A stretch of DNA of 64,000 nt from Epiperipatus broadwayi (lineage: Eukaryota > Onychophora > Udeonychophora > Euonychophora > Peripatidae): positions 64,001-128,000 of the forward strand of contig JAQFVV010011395.1 in assembly GCA_028023455.1 (NCBI GenBank), read 5' to 3'. Below the pieces are notes generated by a model, which did no database searches, was not told the origin of the DNA, and was given only the letters and a program-made list of their open reading frames with translations. Every line of letters starts with the position of its first letter. The first letter of the stretch is position 1. This document shows, piece after piece, positions 13,576-26,100 of this stretch. The position numbers and the translations under genes are program-made.

Positions 13576-13795
13576 TTGAATCTTAAAAGTTCCATAATAT
13601 GAGTCCTGCCACATAGCGGACAATAATAATTATTTGGAACACTTTCTTACACACTTTTATTCCTTATAAAAACAATCCTGCACATAGCGGATGGAATAAA
13701 TTTACTAGGGGAACAAACTCGTGCTCAACTACAATTTGAATCTTAAAAGTTCCATAATATGAGTCCTGCACGTAGCGGATGGAATAAATTTACTA
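13576..13795. repeat. Tandem duplication, about 160 bp period
   Basis: The block containing TCTTAAAAGTTCCATAATAT and a TAGCGGA motif appears at about 13579-13625 and again at about 13738-13785. An additional partial copy of its end (CACATAGCGGATGGAATAAA) lies at about 13681-13700. Confidence 0.75.
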
Positions 13796-14764
13796 TTATT
13801 TCAAGGCGAAACACATACATCCAATGACTAAACCACCCAATTATTTCTATTTAAGTATTTTGAAATACATATTATTTGCTTTCTCTTTTCTTTTATAATT
13901 TATTTAGATACTCCAATGAATTACATATACCTTTACATTAAAATTACAAAAGAAATATTTATAACTGAATTACACAATTCATTGGTTTATTTAATAATAG
14001 CAATTATTAGTAAAATAACGAATTACTAGTTATAAGACACAAAAATAGATATAAAAACATAAATAATACTTCCCGAAGGCTTCGTTCTTCTCCGGGCTAG
14101 GATTTTGAGGGCGATATATATCTGCTGTGCAGGTGATTACTAAACAGGGCTTCGATGGAGGTTGGCAAATTGTCTATAGCAGCTACACTTTAAGAAATAG
14201 AAAGTCACATCACTGGATGGCTATGTAGGTCTTTGAGCGGTGCGAATATACCGAACTTGGTCTTCTACTCCATGTCCATTGTTGTATCACGAATAAATCT
14301 CGATTCCATTCCCTTAGCGATATAAAACATTAGCTTAAATTTCACTTTCTTTTGTTCTTGAATGTCGTGTCTGACCTGTGTGGTGCTTCACATTAAAAAT
14401 GTTCCAGTTTGAATCTCTAAATTTCTTATGTCTTGCTTCATTTCTTCTTTATTTAATTGGGCAGTATTTTTTTCTCCTTTAGGTTAATACTTGTCAGGAA
14501 ATATATCTGACAATAATAATTTCAATTGTAATTTTCTTTCTTAGTCAATAAGTCTCATATTTCTTGGTCTGCACCTTTCAAAATACGTTCAGCTATTAAT
14601 AACTTTTCCACTTGTTCAGCATTCTGAAAAAATATTTTTTTACACTCATAATTCTGCTTTTCCATCAGTACACTCCGAAAACTATACTGCTTCAAAAGAG
14701 AACGAGTAAGAGTGCCCGTGTGAGTATGAACGACTATGACCAAGCTAATTCCCCAATTTCACCT

Positions 14765-14780
14765 GACCAGCCTTTATATA
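14765..14780 (-). promoter_or_regulatory. TATA-like core promoter (minus strand)
   Basis: On the minus strand GGGTATATAAAGGCTGG is followed within about 40 bp by GTCATAGTCGTTCATACTC. Downstream is an open frame of 62 codons at 14555-14743 with no recognised homology. The arrangement resembles the promoter and leader of an LTR, but no matching LTR copy was found. Confidence 0.35.
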
Positions 14781-16020
14781 CCCCCCTCCCCATCACAGGG
14801 TGTATTCTCTCATCCCCTCCACAAGTTATTGCTTTTACATTTCTGTTTTTAATTAAATTATTAATCCCCATTTTTAATTATTTAAGTCCAAACAATGGAT
14901 TCAATTTTAGCTATCCCCTTGGGGAAAAAAAATTTGTCTTACGATAACTTTATCTTTTAATTAATTTCAAAATTTCACAGACCATTTAAATTCCAATCCC
15001 CTGATTTCTTTCAACAATAAAATAAAATCACATTTATTTAATTAAATAATTTTGTGTAGGTGTCAAGCCGAATGACCACTGATACAAGTTCTACATTTTT
15101 TTCCAAAAATATTATACAATAAAAGAAAGAGGTCATTGGCTTGCCTGCGGTCATGAATATTAAGTTCTAAAAAAAAAAAAATTATACAACTTAAACTGTA
15201 TACTTGTTGTCACATCAAAATTGTTTTTAAGTTTTCCAAAAAGAATATTCAACAAGCAACAGAAAAAAAAATACAACATTTGAGAATGTAAAATAAAATC
15301 AAAATAAAACATGTTTATTGATGGGTTACTTGCAAATACATTTGTTTCCTGCAATAATTTCTTTAATCCCCTACCATATTTATTCATATCACAAATAAGA
15401 AAAAAATATATAGCATTTATTAACAGCAAAAGTGTCCGCATTTGTTTATTTATAAGCATATCACCATTCATCCTATTTATTTGTTTGTGTAAGCAACGGA
15501 GAAAATATACCTGCACAGACCACTTCTTTTATTATAATATGTACATTTGTTTGGGCTGCAACTATGCTTGCAGCCATCTTTGTGGCAGTCATTTAAGACC
15601 GACTGTCACAATATATATATTATTATGACCGTTAGCCCATGCCACTAGTTCAAGGAGACGCAGAGATTTGTAATAAATACTTCTTCAGTATTTGAATAAA
15701 GAAAAAATATTTAAATTCTAAATATATTGAAGCAGTCGATGTCTAATCATCATCGAGCTTCATGCTTCACCATCTGCATTAACCTCCTGCGAGGTCAGCA
15801 ATTTAGACCTTGCTATAAATATATGCTATTCACTCACACACTGTATGCCGAATCATTAGAAAGATTGGTAAACTTAATTTTGTTTAGTAAAAATGAAACA
15901 GTAGTTTGAGTGATGCGTATATATATATTATGACTAAAGCAATAATTTTATTGCTATGGTTATTGCTGGAAAATACATTTGTTTATATATTTGTAATTAT
16001 TTTTATATCCGCGTGTATTT

Positions 16021-16523
16021 AATGTGACAACAAAGAAAATGAGGGAGGCTCGAAATGCTAAAATAATCTTTGTTTAAATTCAGCTTGTTGCCTTTAATTA
16101 AAATTGTCAATCGCAATTAAGATCGAAAACAAATCATTTATCAGTTGTTGTCAAATGATTTAAAATAGCTAAAAATGGTATTTCGAGCCTTATCTGTATA
16201 AAAACATATTGTTAATTAAATGCTGTTTGTAAGGGGATTATAGAGATAGTGATCACAATTCTTGGGGGGATTAATGTGCATATAAGGGGCTGATAGAACA
16301 AAAGGAGTTTCTGTTCAGTTTAGTTCAGTTTTTAGTCAGTTGAGTTTAGTTACTTTTAAGAAGCCAACTCAAGTTCTGTGTTCGTAATCAGGGGCACTAT
16401 TCCCTGTGGAACGTAAAGTTTATGAGGGTTATAATACTATGTGCTGCAGAAGACAGTACATCCAGATCTGGGCTCTCAAACCCAGCCCCTCCTTCAATAT
16501 CCCTCCGCCAGAATGCGCGGACA
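16021..16523 (+). repeat. LTR-like segment (possible solo LTR)
   Basis: The segment starts TGTGACAAC and ends GCGCGGACA, so it has TG...CA ends. A TATA-like CATATAAGGGG lies near 16278, followed about 30 bp later by repeated TCAGTT-type initiator sequence and a GC-richer stretch (16400-16520). This is the layout of U3, R and U5 in an LTR. There is no second copy and no clear target duplication, so the call is tentative. Confidence 0.3.
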
Positions 16524-17340
16524 TATCAAATCTAAGTTCATTTCAAATATTCTTTTAAAATGATAAAATAGCCACAATCGCCATGAATGCCGTATTTCTT
16601 TATTGTATGCTAGTACCGTTACTCTGCTCCTTAATTTAATCACCGTCTGCCTAACTTCAGTAAGTCACAATGATGTGTTAAAGATAATGATTCATTTCGT
16701 AAAATACATTCAGTATGTTGATTTTAAAACTGCTTTCGTTTAAAAGCGTTATCGATTCCCATAAACGTAAATCAATTTATATTAATTATTATATAATTTA
16801 TTCTCGTAAATGTAGCGCATTGTTTGTTTTTTGTATACTTATTCTAAAGACGCTATGTCCGAACAATGCCTATCAAACATATGTAATGTTTTTAAGATTG
16901 TAAATAAATGATTGAGACCGTATATTTATATTTATTTGTCAAGATGATTAATGCTAAATTATCAGGTATCTTTCTGTAGTCCGAATCTGTTCCGATCTTG
17001 TAGATTGTTTTGTGCATCCACAACATTTTGTGAGTAAAAATTTATTAAATTGGCATATTAAATCCCGCACAAGTTATCCACTCTATAAAATTGTAGTCAT
17101 TCAATAATTAATAAAGGCGATTTTATAAAAACAAATCCCAAGTTTTGTAAATAGATAATATCATCCTACGCGTGAAACATTTTGTAACATATATATGCAT
17201 CTTCTATGTTTATTAAATATATATATTTTCATGTAAATCCTGGTTTGTTTTGAATTATTTCTCATTAGTATTTAGAATTATTTTCTCTAGCTAATAACTT
17301 AGCATGAATGAATATAACTTTTAAGATATGTAATTCCTGG
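16524..17340. other. No recognisable feature
   Basis: AT-rich sequence without a supported gene. The 62-residue frame at 16715-16903 shows no domain and is not called. Confidence 0.5.
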
Positions 17341-17590
17341 GCTACTCTTATCTCGATCCTTATCATCAGTCTGATCTTATGCTCTACCACTGTGATTCCG
17401 GGCCCGGAATTAAAATAATTATACTGTATCATCAGGATTGTTGTTCAGTGGGTCAGAGATTCGAAGAATAGGCAAATAGGTTAGAATTCAGGATTGCTCC
17501 TGACCTGTGTATCTCGAGCATGATCGGATTCAAGGTGCTTTTGCTTAGGATTTGAATCTTGTCAAGTGGGCATACTGTTTGGAGCGGTAC
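17340..17590. repeat. Dispersed repeat, second copy (partner 4340-4605)
   Basis: Matches 4340-4605 in the same orientation, best over the part with TTGCTCCTGACCTGTGTATC. It ends in GGTACAATATATATA. No coding potential is seen. Confidence 0.6.
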
Positions 17591-17599
17591 AATATATAT

Positions 17600-19358
17600 A
17601 TATGTTATATCAACAATAATAAGTCACTGCCAGTAATTAACACGCAAAAACATTTATTAACGCACATATATAAATATTTAAAATTGAGGAATAAATTTAG
17701 ATATTATTAATTTTAAATTTAAATTATTATTTAAGAAAATCCGCACAGATGGACATCTTAATATTTTTACTTTAGAGTGTTGAGTATAGATAGGCTACAT
17801 AGATTACTCAGTTAAAAACTTTTCAAAATCAAACATTCAATCTCAGATTAAAAGTTCATAGTTAACCCAATGCCTGCTTCCAGATATGCAGATGCAACCA
17901 ATGCAATGTGAAGATGCTAACATAAAACCATGCTATTGTCTACAGCGTGATATTATTTGAAGGACATGATCCTCATCCAGTACAGAAATGTACATCTGTC
18001 TGGCAAAGGAATAATGTATATAAAATATTTAAAGAGACATGCTACGTATGGGGGAGAGTGGTATATCTGCCGACTTATAGTCCCTATCCATAGAACTAAA
18101 GGAGGTCAATGTCGCAGGAAATACATCTGCATACATTGCAAAGCAATGACTACACCTTTGCATCATGCATTCAGTTGGGCTTTGCCCTGTATGCTAAACA
18201 TGCTTCACATTACATTGATATAAACACCCATATATCCCTCCACCAGCACCGACCTAACCTTGGAACAAATATCCTGAAATTAAAACCCTTTAAAATAAAC
18301 GAGTTTAAATATAAAGTTATTGATGGAATTGCAGAGGGAAATTTACAATAAACCCAATGGCACTCATCATAAGGTGCCGCATTGACACCAATAACTTAAA
18401 AGATATACGAATAAATAAGTTTGGACATTCGGCATGAGGTGTCATATTTACCGATATATCTATTTCACGCATATGAAAATCTTAAAAAATATAACTAACA
18501 TAAATGTTTAACAAATCTATGCAGCCATCTACACCCAACTTAAATTTAATACATTTAAATAATTTGGTCAATAAATATTAATAAAGAAAATGGAAATGAT
18601 TTAATTAAATTGGCAAACTCAAATATATAAAATTAAACATTAATAACTGATTTTGAAATCTTAATAAGTCAGATAAAGGTTCATTTTAAAAGTTATGTTT
18701 AGCTGGTTATTAAAAGCTTGTTAAATATTGACGATAGTTCTTAATTACTTTTTAAAATTTTATAGTTCATACTTTACAGTAGAGGAGCTCCCGGTTCCTT
18801 GTGCCGCGAAGTCTTTATTAGTCATACTTTCATGGAAGATTGGTCTGCTGTTCATACCATAATTATCAATCCGGAGGCTGTCATACCTTGTTCGATCCTG
18901 GAACTATTTCAATGTAGGACCCACATGATTCGGGTCTACAATAGTGCCTTTCATAATTCAACAGTCACTTCATTTGAAATAAATAAGAGGGTGAAAAGTG
19001 TGTCTTTTCACCTTCCTCCTCAAAAATCAAGCTGATTGGAATTTTTTTTCTTTTTATCCTAATTCTCTGGCTTCACTGAACATGTTTTCCTGTTACAATG
19101 ATTTTCATTAGGGTCCGAGCGTTGGTTGCTGCTTCGATTGGACATTCTGCTTCAGAGTGGGAAACAATCTTTAATTTTTATCTATATCTCCTATCTGACT
19201 TTTTAATTATATAAGAACCCCAAGGGCTAGTTTGTTTTTTGTTTAATTAATAAAACAATCATTTCCATTTACTGAGATTACATAGGAATCTTAAAATAGA
19301 AATTAACATTTATTTCTATTTTCATTTATGTTACTTTTTAACAAAAATATTTTATCTT
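17600..19358. other. Mostly featureless stretch with a small GC-richer island
   Basis: No recognised gene. Frames of 78-88 codons at 17957-18223, 18109-18351 and 18799-19035 have no identifiable domain. The island at about 18780-19030 is richer in GC than its surroundings and may be a fragment of an old repeat. Confidence 0.4.
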
Positions 19359-19500
19359 TAGATCTTTACTTTTTTTTTTTTCATGTCATAGCATCGGCCG
19401 GGACGCGAACCCACACCCGTATGCAACCAACTACTTGCTTGCAAGGCGGGTGCGATGACCTCTCGGCTAACAACGCTTGACTAGATCTTTACTTTTTTTT
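19359..19500 (-). mobile_element. tRNA-derived SINE or tRNA retropseudogene with target-site duplications
   Basis: The body (19382-19480, minus strand) has a match to the RNA polymerase III A box (TAGCCGAGAGG, 19459-19469) and a near match to the B box (GGTTCGCGTCC, 19401-19411). Its ends, AGCGTTG and CGATGCT, can pair as a seven-base acceptor stem if G-U pairs are allowed. A poly(A) tail, seen as poly(T) at 19371-19381, follows the 3' end. The insertion is flanked by TAGATCTTTACTTTTTTTT at 19359 and 19482, a direct repeat typical of LINE-mediated retroposition. The T-arm pairs poorly and the tail is encoded, so it is a retroposon and not a working tRNA gene. Confidence 0.8.
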
Positions 19501-19569
19501 ATAAAAAAGTACCAAATCCATTTTTTTTAATTAAAAAAAAATACTTTTAAAGTTTTCCATCTGTGCAAT

Positions 19570-19582
19570 ATATATATATATA
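19570..19582. repeat. (TA)n microsatellite
   Basis: A short TATATATATA run inside AT-rich sequence. Confidence 0.7.
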
Positions 19583-19699
19583 TGTTAAACATAACTTTTT
19601 TTAATTTTGGCTTTTAGTTTTTAATAAATGATTTTATTTAAGATTATTTTCCCCATTATTTTTAAATTTTAAAATAATGTAACAGCATATGTATACCAT

Positions 19700-19862
19700 T
19701 ACAATATATAATTCAGTACTGTCAAGAATATAATTTTAACTGACAATTTTACATACAGTTAATTAATATATAATTAAAAATATGCTTATGATTATGTTGG
19801 TAGATTTAGACTAAGATTGGTGTGCGTGGTGATTTTTGTGTCTACAGATTAATGTATCCTTA
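19700..19862. repeat. Repeat fragment shared with 5690-5775
   Basis: Carries the same two blocks as 5690-5775 (ATAATTCAGTACTGTCAAG and GTGATTTTTGTGTCTACAG) with intervening sequence that the other copy lacks. No coding frame. Confidence 0.5.
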
Positions 19863-19879
19863 CAATTCAATCAATATAT

Positions 19880-20960
19880 AGAAATTAAATATATGAATCT
19901 AAGTTTACACTTCCAACTGTACAAACCATCATCAGGTGTATAACATTTATAAAGACATTGCATTATTAAAATATGTATAGACTAAATTAAAAATAAATAT
20001 TCTATATTAGAGACTGTATAGTTATGCTTTTAGAATTAAGATTTAAAATAACACATTTATTTTCAATAAACAATATAATCAAAAAGATATTTCTAAAAAA
20101 TAAATCTCAAAAAGGGCAATATATTTTGCACGAGTCTTTAGACAAATAAATACAAAATTTTTTTTAATATAATTCAGTTGTGATTATTTTGGTAACATTT
20201 ATAATAGACTTTTGTTGGTTTAGAAAATAAGTTATGAATCATTAGCAAATATCTATTTATTAAAGTTAGAAAATGGATTTTAATTTTGTGAATTCTTTAC
20301 CATAAACCGCAATTAAATAATGTTACCATTAAAAAGCAATAAAGATGCATTAATAATTTAATCTATAAAATTTATGAATATATAAATTTAGGTTCGTACA
20401 CCTTTTAAAAAATTACCAAAGACTATTAATACAATTTTACTTGTCCTTTATATCTTCAGGTTACTAATCCAGTCTGGCTAACTCTAATTGAATCATAAAT
20501 TTCACAATAACCAGCATCTCAAATAAATGAATCCATCAAAATTTTATTGACTAATAAGTCTAAATTTTTTTGACAGCAGTCTTTTTAATTATGCCTATTT
20601 AAGCACAAGAATTGTTATATGTATCCTACTTTATGCAAAAAATTTTTACTATGAGGAAATTAAATTACAACCTTCAAGCTTGAAGAATAAATAAGCTTCA
20701 TTTGTATGCACAAATTTACTTCATTGCTATGAAAAGTTCAAATATATAATTACTTAAAGAGAATATAACATATATCTCTTTAATACACTGCTACATTCCA
20801 TTTATCTTTAAAGTGAGCCATCACTAAAAAATGATTGTGATTGAACAGAATGGATATAGTAAGAAAATATATTTTTTTAAAACTGCAGTGAATTACACCT
20901 GTTTAGCATATCTTTCATTATCTGATGGTATAAATAATTACACGTCTCAAGATAGTAAAA
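19880..20960 (-). repeat. Duplicated 3' flank of zinc-finger copy 2
   Basis: As reverse complement this segment follows about 52860-53860 from just after the last finger to a block with TTGTACAGTTG. The polyadenylation signal of copy 3 (AATAAA, 53071) aligns with AATGAA here, so this copy has lost it. The shared 3' flank shows that copies 2 and 3 come from one duplicated locus. Confidence 0.8.
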
Positions 20961-22990
20961 AAGCAATGATTATAACCTCATGATTAGTAAAATGTTCATT
21001 TTTTGTGTTTCCCAATCACTTTTAACAATTGTTTTATAGTCACACAATCGACAACTAAATACTTGATTACTAATTAAAGATTTTTCAGTTGTTTGTTTAA
21101 AGTGATTATAAAAAAGCATTTTGTTTTTACACAAACTGGAATTTAAAGATTTAACTTTTAACATGAATTTTAAAACTATCATCATCAGAAGTTTCAAATC
21201 CACACGAATTGAACTGAAAAGATGGTTCTAATGTATGTGTTTTTAAATTACTTCTGTCAAAATTATTGAAATTACACAAATGGCATGACAATATTTTTCC
21301 TCCTGTATGTTTTCTATCATGCATTGTAAAATAACTTTTCAAAGATGTTTGAGAGTCACACAAAATACATTGTAATGCTTTCTCTCCTGTATGTAATCTT
21401 TCAAGCAGTTTTAAACTTTTATTTGCCATCTTATGATCACATGCACTTTTAAATTACTTTTATCTGCAGTCTTAAATTCACACAAGCTACATTGAAAAGC
21501 TTTTTCTCCTGTATGTCTTCTTTCATGTAAGGTTAAATAGTACTTTTGTGCAGTTTTGAATCCACACAAACCACATTGAAAAGGCTTTTCTCCAGTATGT
21601 ATCATTTCATGCAGTTTTAAACTACCTTTCTGGGTAGTCTTGAGGTCACACAAACTACAATGAAAAGGCTTGTCTCTCGTATGTATTCTTTCATGTTATT
21701 TTAAATTAGTCCTGTTTGCAGTATTGCATTCACATAAACTACATTGAAAGGCTTGTCCCCCGTATGTATTCTTTCATGTTGTTTGAAATTAGTCCTCTGT
21801 GCAGTCTTCAATTCACATAAACTACACTGAAGAGGCTTTTCTCCATTATGTATCATCTCATGCAGTTTTAAAACACCTTTCTGTGCACTATTGAATGCAG
21901 ATAAGCTACACTGGAAAGCCTTTTCTCCTGCATGCATCCTTTTATGTCTTGTTAAAGTACTCTTGTCTGCGGTCTTATATTCACAGAAACTACAGTGAAA
22001 CGGCTTTTCTCCTGTATGTACCCTTTCATGCACTTTTCCCTTGTAGTCTTATATTTACATACACTACATTGTAGCGGTTTTTCTCCTGTATGTGTTCTTT
22101 CATGCATTGTTAATCTGCCTTTTGGCGCTTTTGTAGTCACACAAACTACATGGAAAAAGTTTAATGCCGTTTTACACTACCTTTGTATGCAGTCTTAAAT
22201 TCACACAAACTACACTGAAAAGGCTTTGTTCCCATATGTATTCTTTCATGTTGTGATAAACTACTTTTGGTTGCAGTCTTAAATTCACACAAACTACAGT
22301 GAAAACTCTTATCTTCTCTATGGATCCTTTCATACTGGGTAAAACAACTTTTATTTGCAGTCTTATATTCACATAAACTAGATTGAAGTGACTTTGCTCC
22401 TGTATGTATCTTTTCATGCTGTTTAAACTACTTTTGCTTGCAGTCTTAAATTCACACAAACCACACTGTAAAGGTCTTTCTCCTGCATGTATCATTTCTA
22501 GCAGTTTTAAATTACTTTTATTTGCAGTCACAGTCGCACAAACTGCACTCAAAAGGTTTTTTGTTATTTCATGTATTTTCAAACTTCCCTTTACAGCAGT
22601 CCTATTTTCACACAAATTACAATGTAAAGGTCTTTCTCATGTTTGCTTTCATGTACTGAGAAACTACTTTTACCTCCAGTCTTATATTCAGACAATTTAC
22701 ATTGAAAAAGTTTTTCTCCATGTGTTTTTGTGTATTCTAAAACCTCCCGTCAGCAATCCAATATTGACACAAACTACATTGAAAATTGTTTTATTCATTT
22801 GTGTTCTCTCATGCATCCTTAAATTTTCGTTACAAGCAGTCTTCAGTTCACACCAACTACTAAAGGGGTTTTTCTCCTCCATCTTCTTTCATGTATTCTA
22901 AAACTTATCTAAAGCTGCAAATTAGCACAAACTATATTAAAAAGATTTTTGTTCTCTGTATTTTTTCATGTTTTCTTATACTTTATAAAA
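20960..22990 (-). pseudogene. C2H2 zinc-finger array, copy 2 (decayed)
   Basis: More than a dozen finger units are readable on the minus strand in successive frames: 22697-22882, 22172-22615, 21952-22140, 21701-22033, 21411-21653, 21151-21429 and 20970-21203. Good units include FQCSLCEFKTADKSNLKVH and [19 protein letters not shown]. At least six frame changes split the array. The C-terminal unit (CRLCDYKTIVKSDWET) matches the last finger of copy 3 (CRLCDYKAIDKIDWET) and is followed by a frameshift. Neighbouring flanks match copies 1 and 3. I infer a dead paralogue; short pieces could still be transcribed. Confidence 0.85.
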
Positions 22991-25260
22991 ACTTTTGAAT
23001 TCTCACAAAGTGTAATAAATAACTTTTTATATTGTAATAGGTTTTCCCATAATTTCAGTTTTATCAAAAGCCATATCGATATACTTCTTTATCTTTCCTT
23101 TATACTTTTTTCTTTTACATAACTTTGTTCATAATTTCTCAAGTTTCTCATTCTTATAAAGATTTGCCTCTCATAATCACAAAAATTAATAGACAAACAG
23201 GTTTTCCAGTTTTACCATACTATATTTTCAAAAAAATGAGTGTTGTAATATCCCAAATAGTGATACAATGATGAAACAAATATTTTATGGATTATGACTT
23301 TAAATATTTCATTGAAAAAATGTTATTAATGAGGAAAATTATTTTCTATTAAGACATTTGGTGAACTTCTATAAAAGTACATTTATATATTCATAAAATA
23401 TATTTTCATTTTAAATATATGTTTAAACATGTTATAATCACTTGTCTTTATCTAACCAAAAAGATAATAATAAACAGATATGGCATCTTATGGTTTTTGT
23501 AAATTTCTTTAATTCAAAACTGCTTGGCTTTATTTTAATAGTTCTTAACTTCATAACGTTTTTGTATATATAGTTAAATGTGTTATTTTCATCAACTATT
23601 TTTTTTGTCAAGGAATATTGTTTTCATTAGAAGTGCTACAATCCTTGCATGAATATGTTGACTTGATTAATTCTATAATCAATGTGTTTTATATTTTAAT
23701 CATAGGCTTGTTTTTATCAAATATCATTTTCTTTTTCCATGTCTTAGACCTAAGCAAAACAGAAAAGAAATTAATATTAATCACATTTTTTTACATGCAT
23801 AACATATCATAGATGACAAATAAACATAGTTTACTAGGAAAGCATAAATTAATTTCCATTAGAATGTTCTTAAAATAAGCAACCCATTTAAGTTATTTAT
23901 CAAATGATGCATTTAATATCTTCATGATCCAAATATATCATGTTTCCAGTTACTAACACCAGAGAAAATCCAAATACTTGTTTTGTTTATATACATGTCA
24001 AGAATTATTTCAAACCAAATTATTTTTGCTTTACATAAAACCCAAGAAATCATTGCAAAAAATCACATAATAGACTTACAAACTATAGACAAAAAATGAT
24101 CTAACATTAACTTATATAAAAAGAACTCTATGAATATTCATAGTGACCAGTCTATATTTCTTAACTTGAGTTCCACATAAGCTACCATTAATTCCAAGTC
24201 AATTTCAGAAAACTAAATATTTACAAAATATTGAGAGCAACAGAAAAAATGCAAATTTCATTTTCATTCTATTTTGTGATTATCTTTCAAAGAACATAGC
24301 TATCAAATTTCATAAAATACGCATAAAGACATAAAAACATCTAAAGCATTTACATATAAAAAAAACTAAATTTAAAACTATAACTTATTACTGCCTTTAT
24401 TTTTCCAAACTTCTCTTTCCTATACAGTAGTTATTTATTGGTTTTCATTAAAAAAAACTCAAAAATAGGTATGATAAACTTTAAATACATACATAGAGAC
24501 AGACAAATTCAGGCTCTATTTTTAAGTAAGTGGAGAAAATAATATTCTATGAATTACATATACAATATGTAATGATACAAATTTAATATGTGCAATTATT
24601 AGCTTCAGTTTAGTAAATCAAATTCATTAAGTAAGATATTCACTCTCCATTTTTGCATAATTGATATTAATCGAATAAATATGAATCCGGCTAAAATATT
24701 TTTATTCAGTCCTTTTGTAAATAACACTTATCACCTTATTAATAACAAAAGTAAAAAAAATGGACTCGGAGCTGAAAGAAAAGAATGATTAATAATATGG
24801 TCAATATATACAATTAAATAACTATTTTAATGATATGACAAAAATATTTTTATAGATGACAATAACATGTAGATACAATTAATATACTGTATTTTAAAGC
24901 AATATTTGGTAAAAGATTAAATATCTTGTAGACACAGCAGGATAAAATCAACTATTGTTTCTGTTTCTGTAATGTTATACATAAATTAAAAATGTTTTTT
25001 AATTTATTATTTTTGGAGGATTTTATATAGTGGAATGCTTTTGGCCAATCTGTAGTCACTCTATGACTAAAAATAATTTGAAACTCTAAATTAGTGATTT
25101 CAAATAAAGATGTCAAGAACTCATTCAATAATGATAATTAATTCTAGGATCATATTGCCTTCAACAAATCAAGTAAGTAATGATAGCCATTAAAATATTT
25201 AGGCAATCCTTACTTATTTTTGTATTTTTCTCAAAAGGACATCCTAACTTCCAATCACTC
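22990..25260 (-). repeat. Duplicated 5' flank or intron of zinc-finger copy 2, with conserved acceptor
   Basis: Aligns with 1700-3860 in the same orientation and, in part, with 50210-51060 as reverse complement. The conserved acceptor lies at 23750-23775 (minus strand TTTTGCTTAG then GTCTAAGACATGG). No other gene is visible; the 64-residue plus-strand frame at 23618-23812 is antisense to this conserved flank and is not called. Confidence 0.75.
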
Positions 25261-26100
25261 CCTTTCCACTATAGCTTTTTCCATTTTAAAACAGACTTAT
25301 CCATAATATCTTATCTATATTAATGGTTTTTTTTTAATTTATTCTCACAATTTCCTAGTCTTAATAATTTACTTATTAAAAACCACACAGTCCAAAATAA
25401 TATATTTAATATTTTCTTTGTTTATATGCTCTACATTTTCCATCTTTCTCTTCACCTTATTCATTAAAATGCTTAGTTAATTATCAAATAATGCATAGTT
25501 TTTATAAATAAAAAATATTATTCAGGAAAAAGTTATCAAAAACAATAAACAAAAGTGTAAATAACTAATGGAAAACCTTTGCTTAATTGCAGTCTTGACT
25601 ATTATTCTTCTACAAGTGACTTAATTTGCATTTTGATAACTAATATCAATTTTTATGTTTGCAAGGTACTTTATTCATTCTTTGAAAAGAAAACATTGGT
25701 TACACTTATTCACTTTTTTTGTTACATTAATTAAATCATAGACACTAGATACAACAAATCAATAAAAAAACAGATATTATTGAGGCAAGTGTGTCATGCT
25801 ATAACTTTGAAGATTGAGAGTCTCAACTAAGTTTCTATAAATACCTGGTATTCAGAAACTTTTCTATCCCTTTCCATTGTTTCTAGCTTATTTCTAAAAG
25901 CAATTAGTGGTCTTCTTGAACTGTTTTCATAGACACATATGCAGCTTGTGCACCAGATAGCATAGAGAACAAAGATATTAGCATGTACATTCAAAAGAAG
26001 ACATTTACCAAATTCCTCAAACATATATCCAACATTTATATTTTTATTCTTAAATATGACTGGTATTTCCACCCTGATCTGATCAAAGCTAGCACATGAG
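25260..26100. other. No recognisable gene
   Basis: AT-rich. The 81-residue minus-strand frame at 25827-26072 follows the LINE remnant but shows no domain; it may be LINE 3' sequence or host sequence. Confidence 0.4.

Larger units (their letters stand above)
12788..15613. mobile_element. Possible mobile element bounded by short inverted ends
   Basis: The segment begins ACAGTCGG after a TA run and ends CCGACTGT just before CACAATATATATA, giving an 8 bp inverted pair within TA-rich flanks. Inside lie a tandem duplication (13576-13795), a minus-strand TATA-like promoter (about 14770) and scraps of charged minus-strand coding sequence (about 14360-14450, containing NKEEMKQDIRNLE) that recall a gag coiled coil. 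No intact protein is present. The boundaries are speculative: the terminal match is short and no target duplication is clear. Confidence 0.3.

Noticed and set aside
15160-15516. 118-residue minus-strand open frame
   Set aside because: Low-complexity F/N/L-rich translation in AT-rich DNA with no domain; an overlapping plus-strand frame is equally long.
18799-19035. 78-residue frame and a GTTCGATCC motif suggesting a tRNA or SINE B box
   Set aside because: No A box at the right distance, no cloverleaf and no flanking direct repeat were found.
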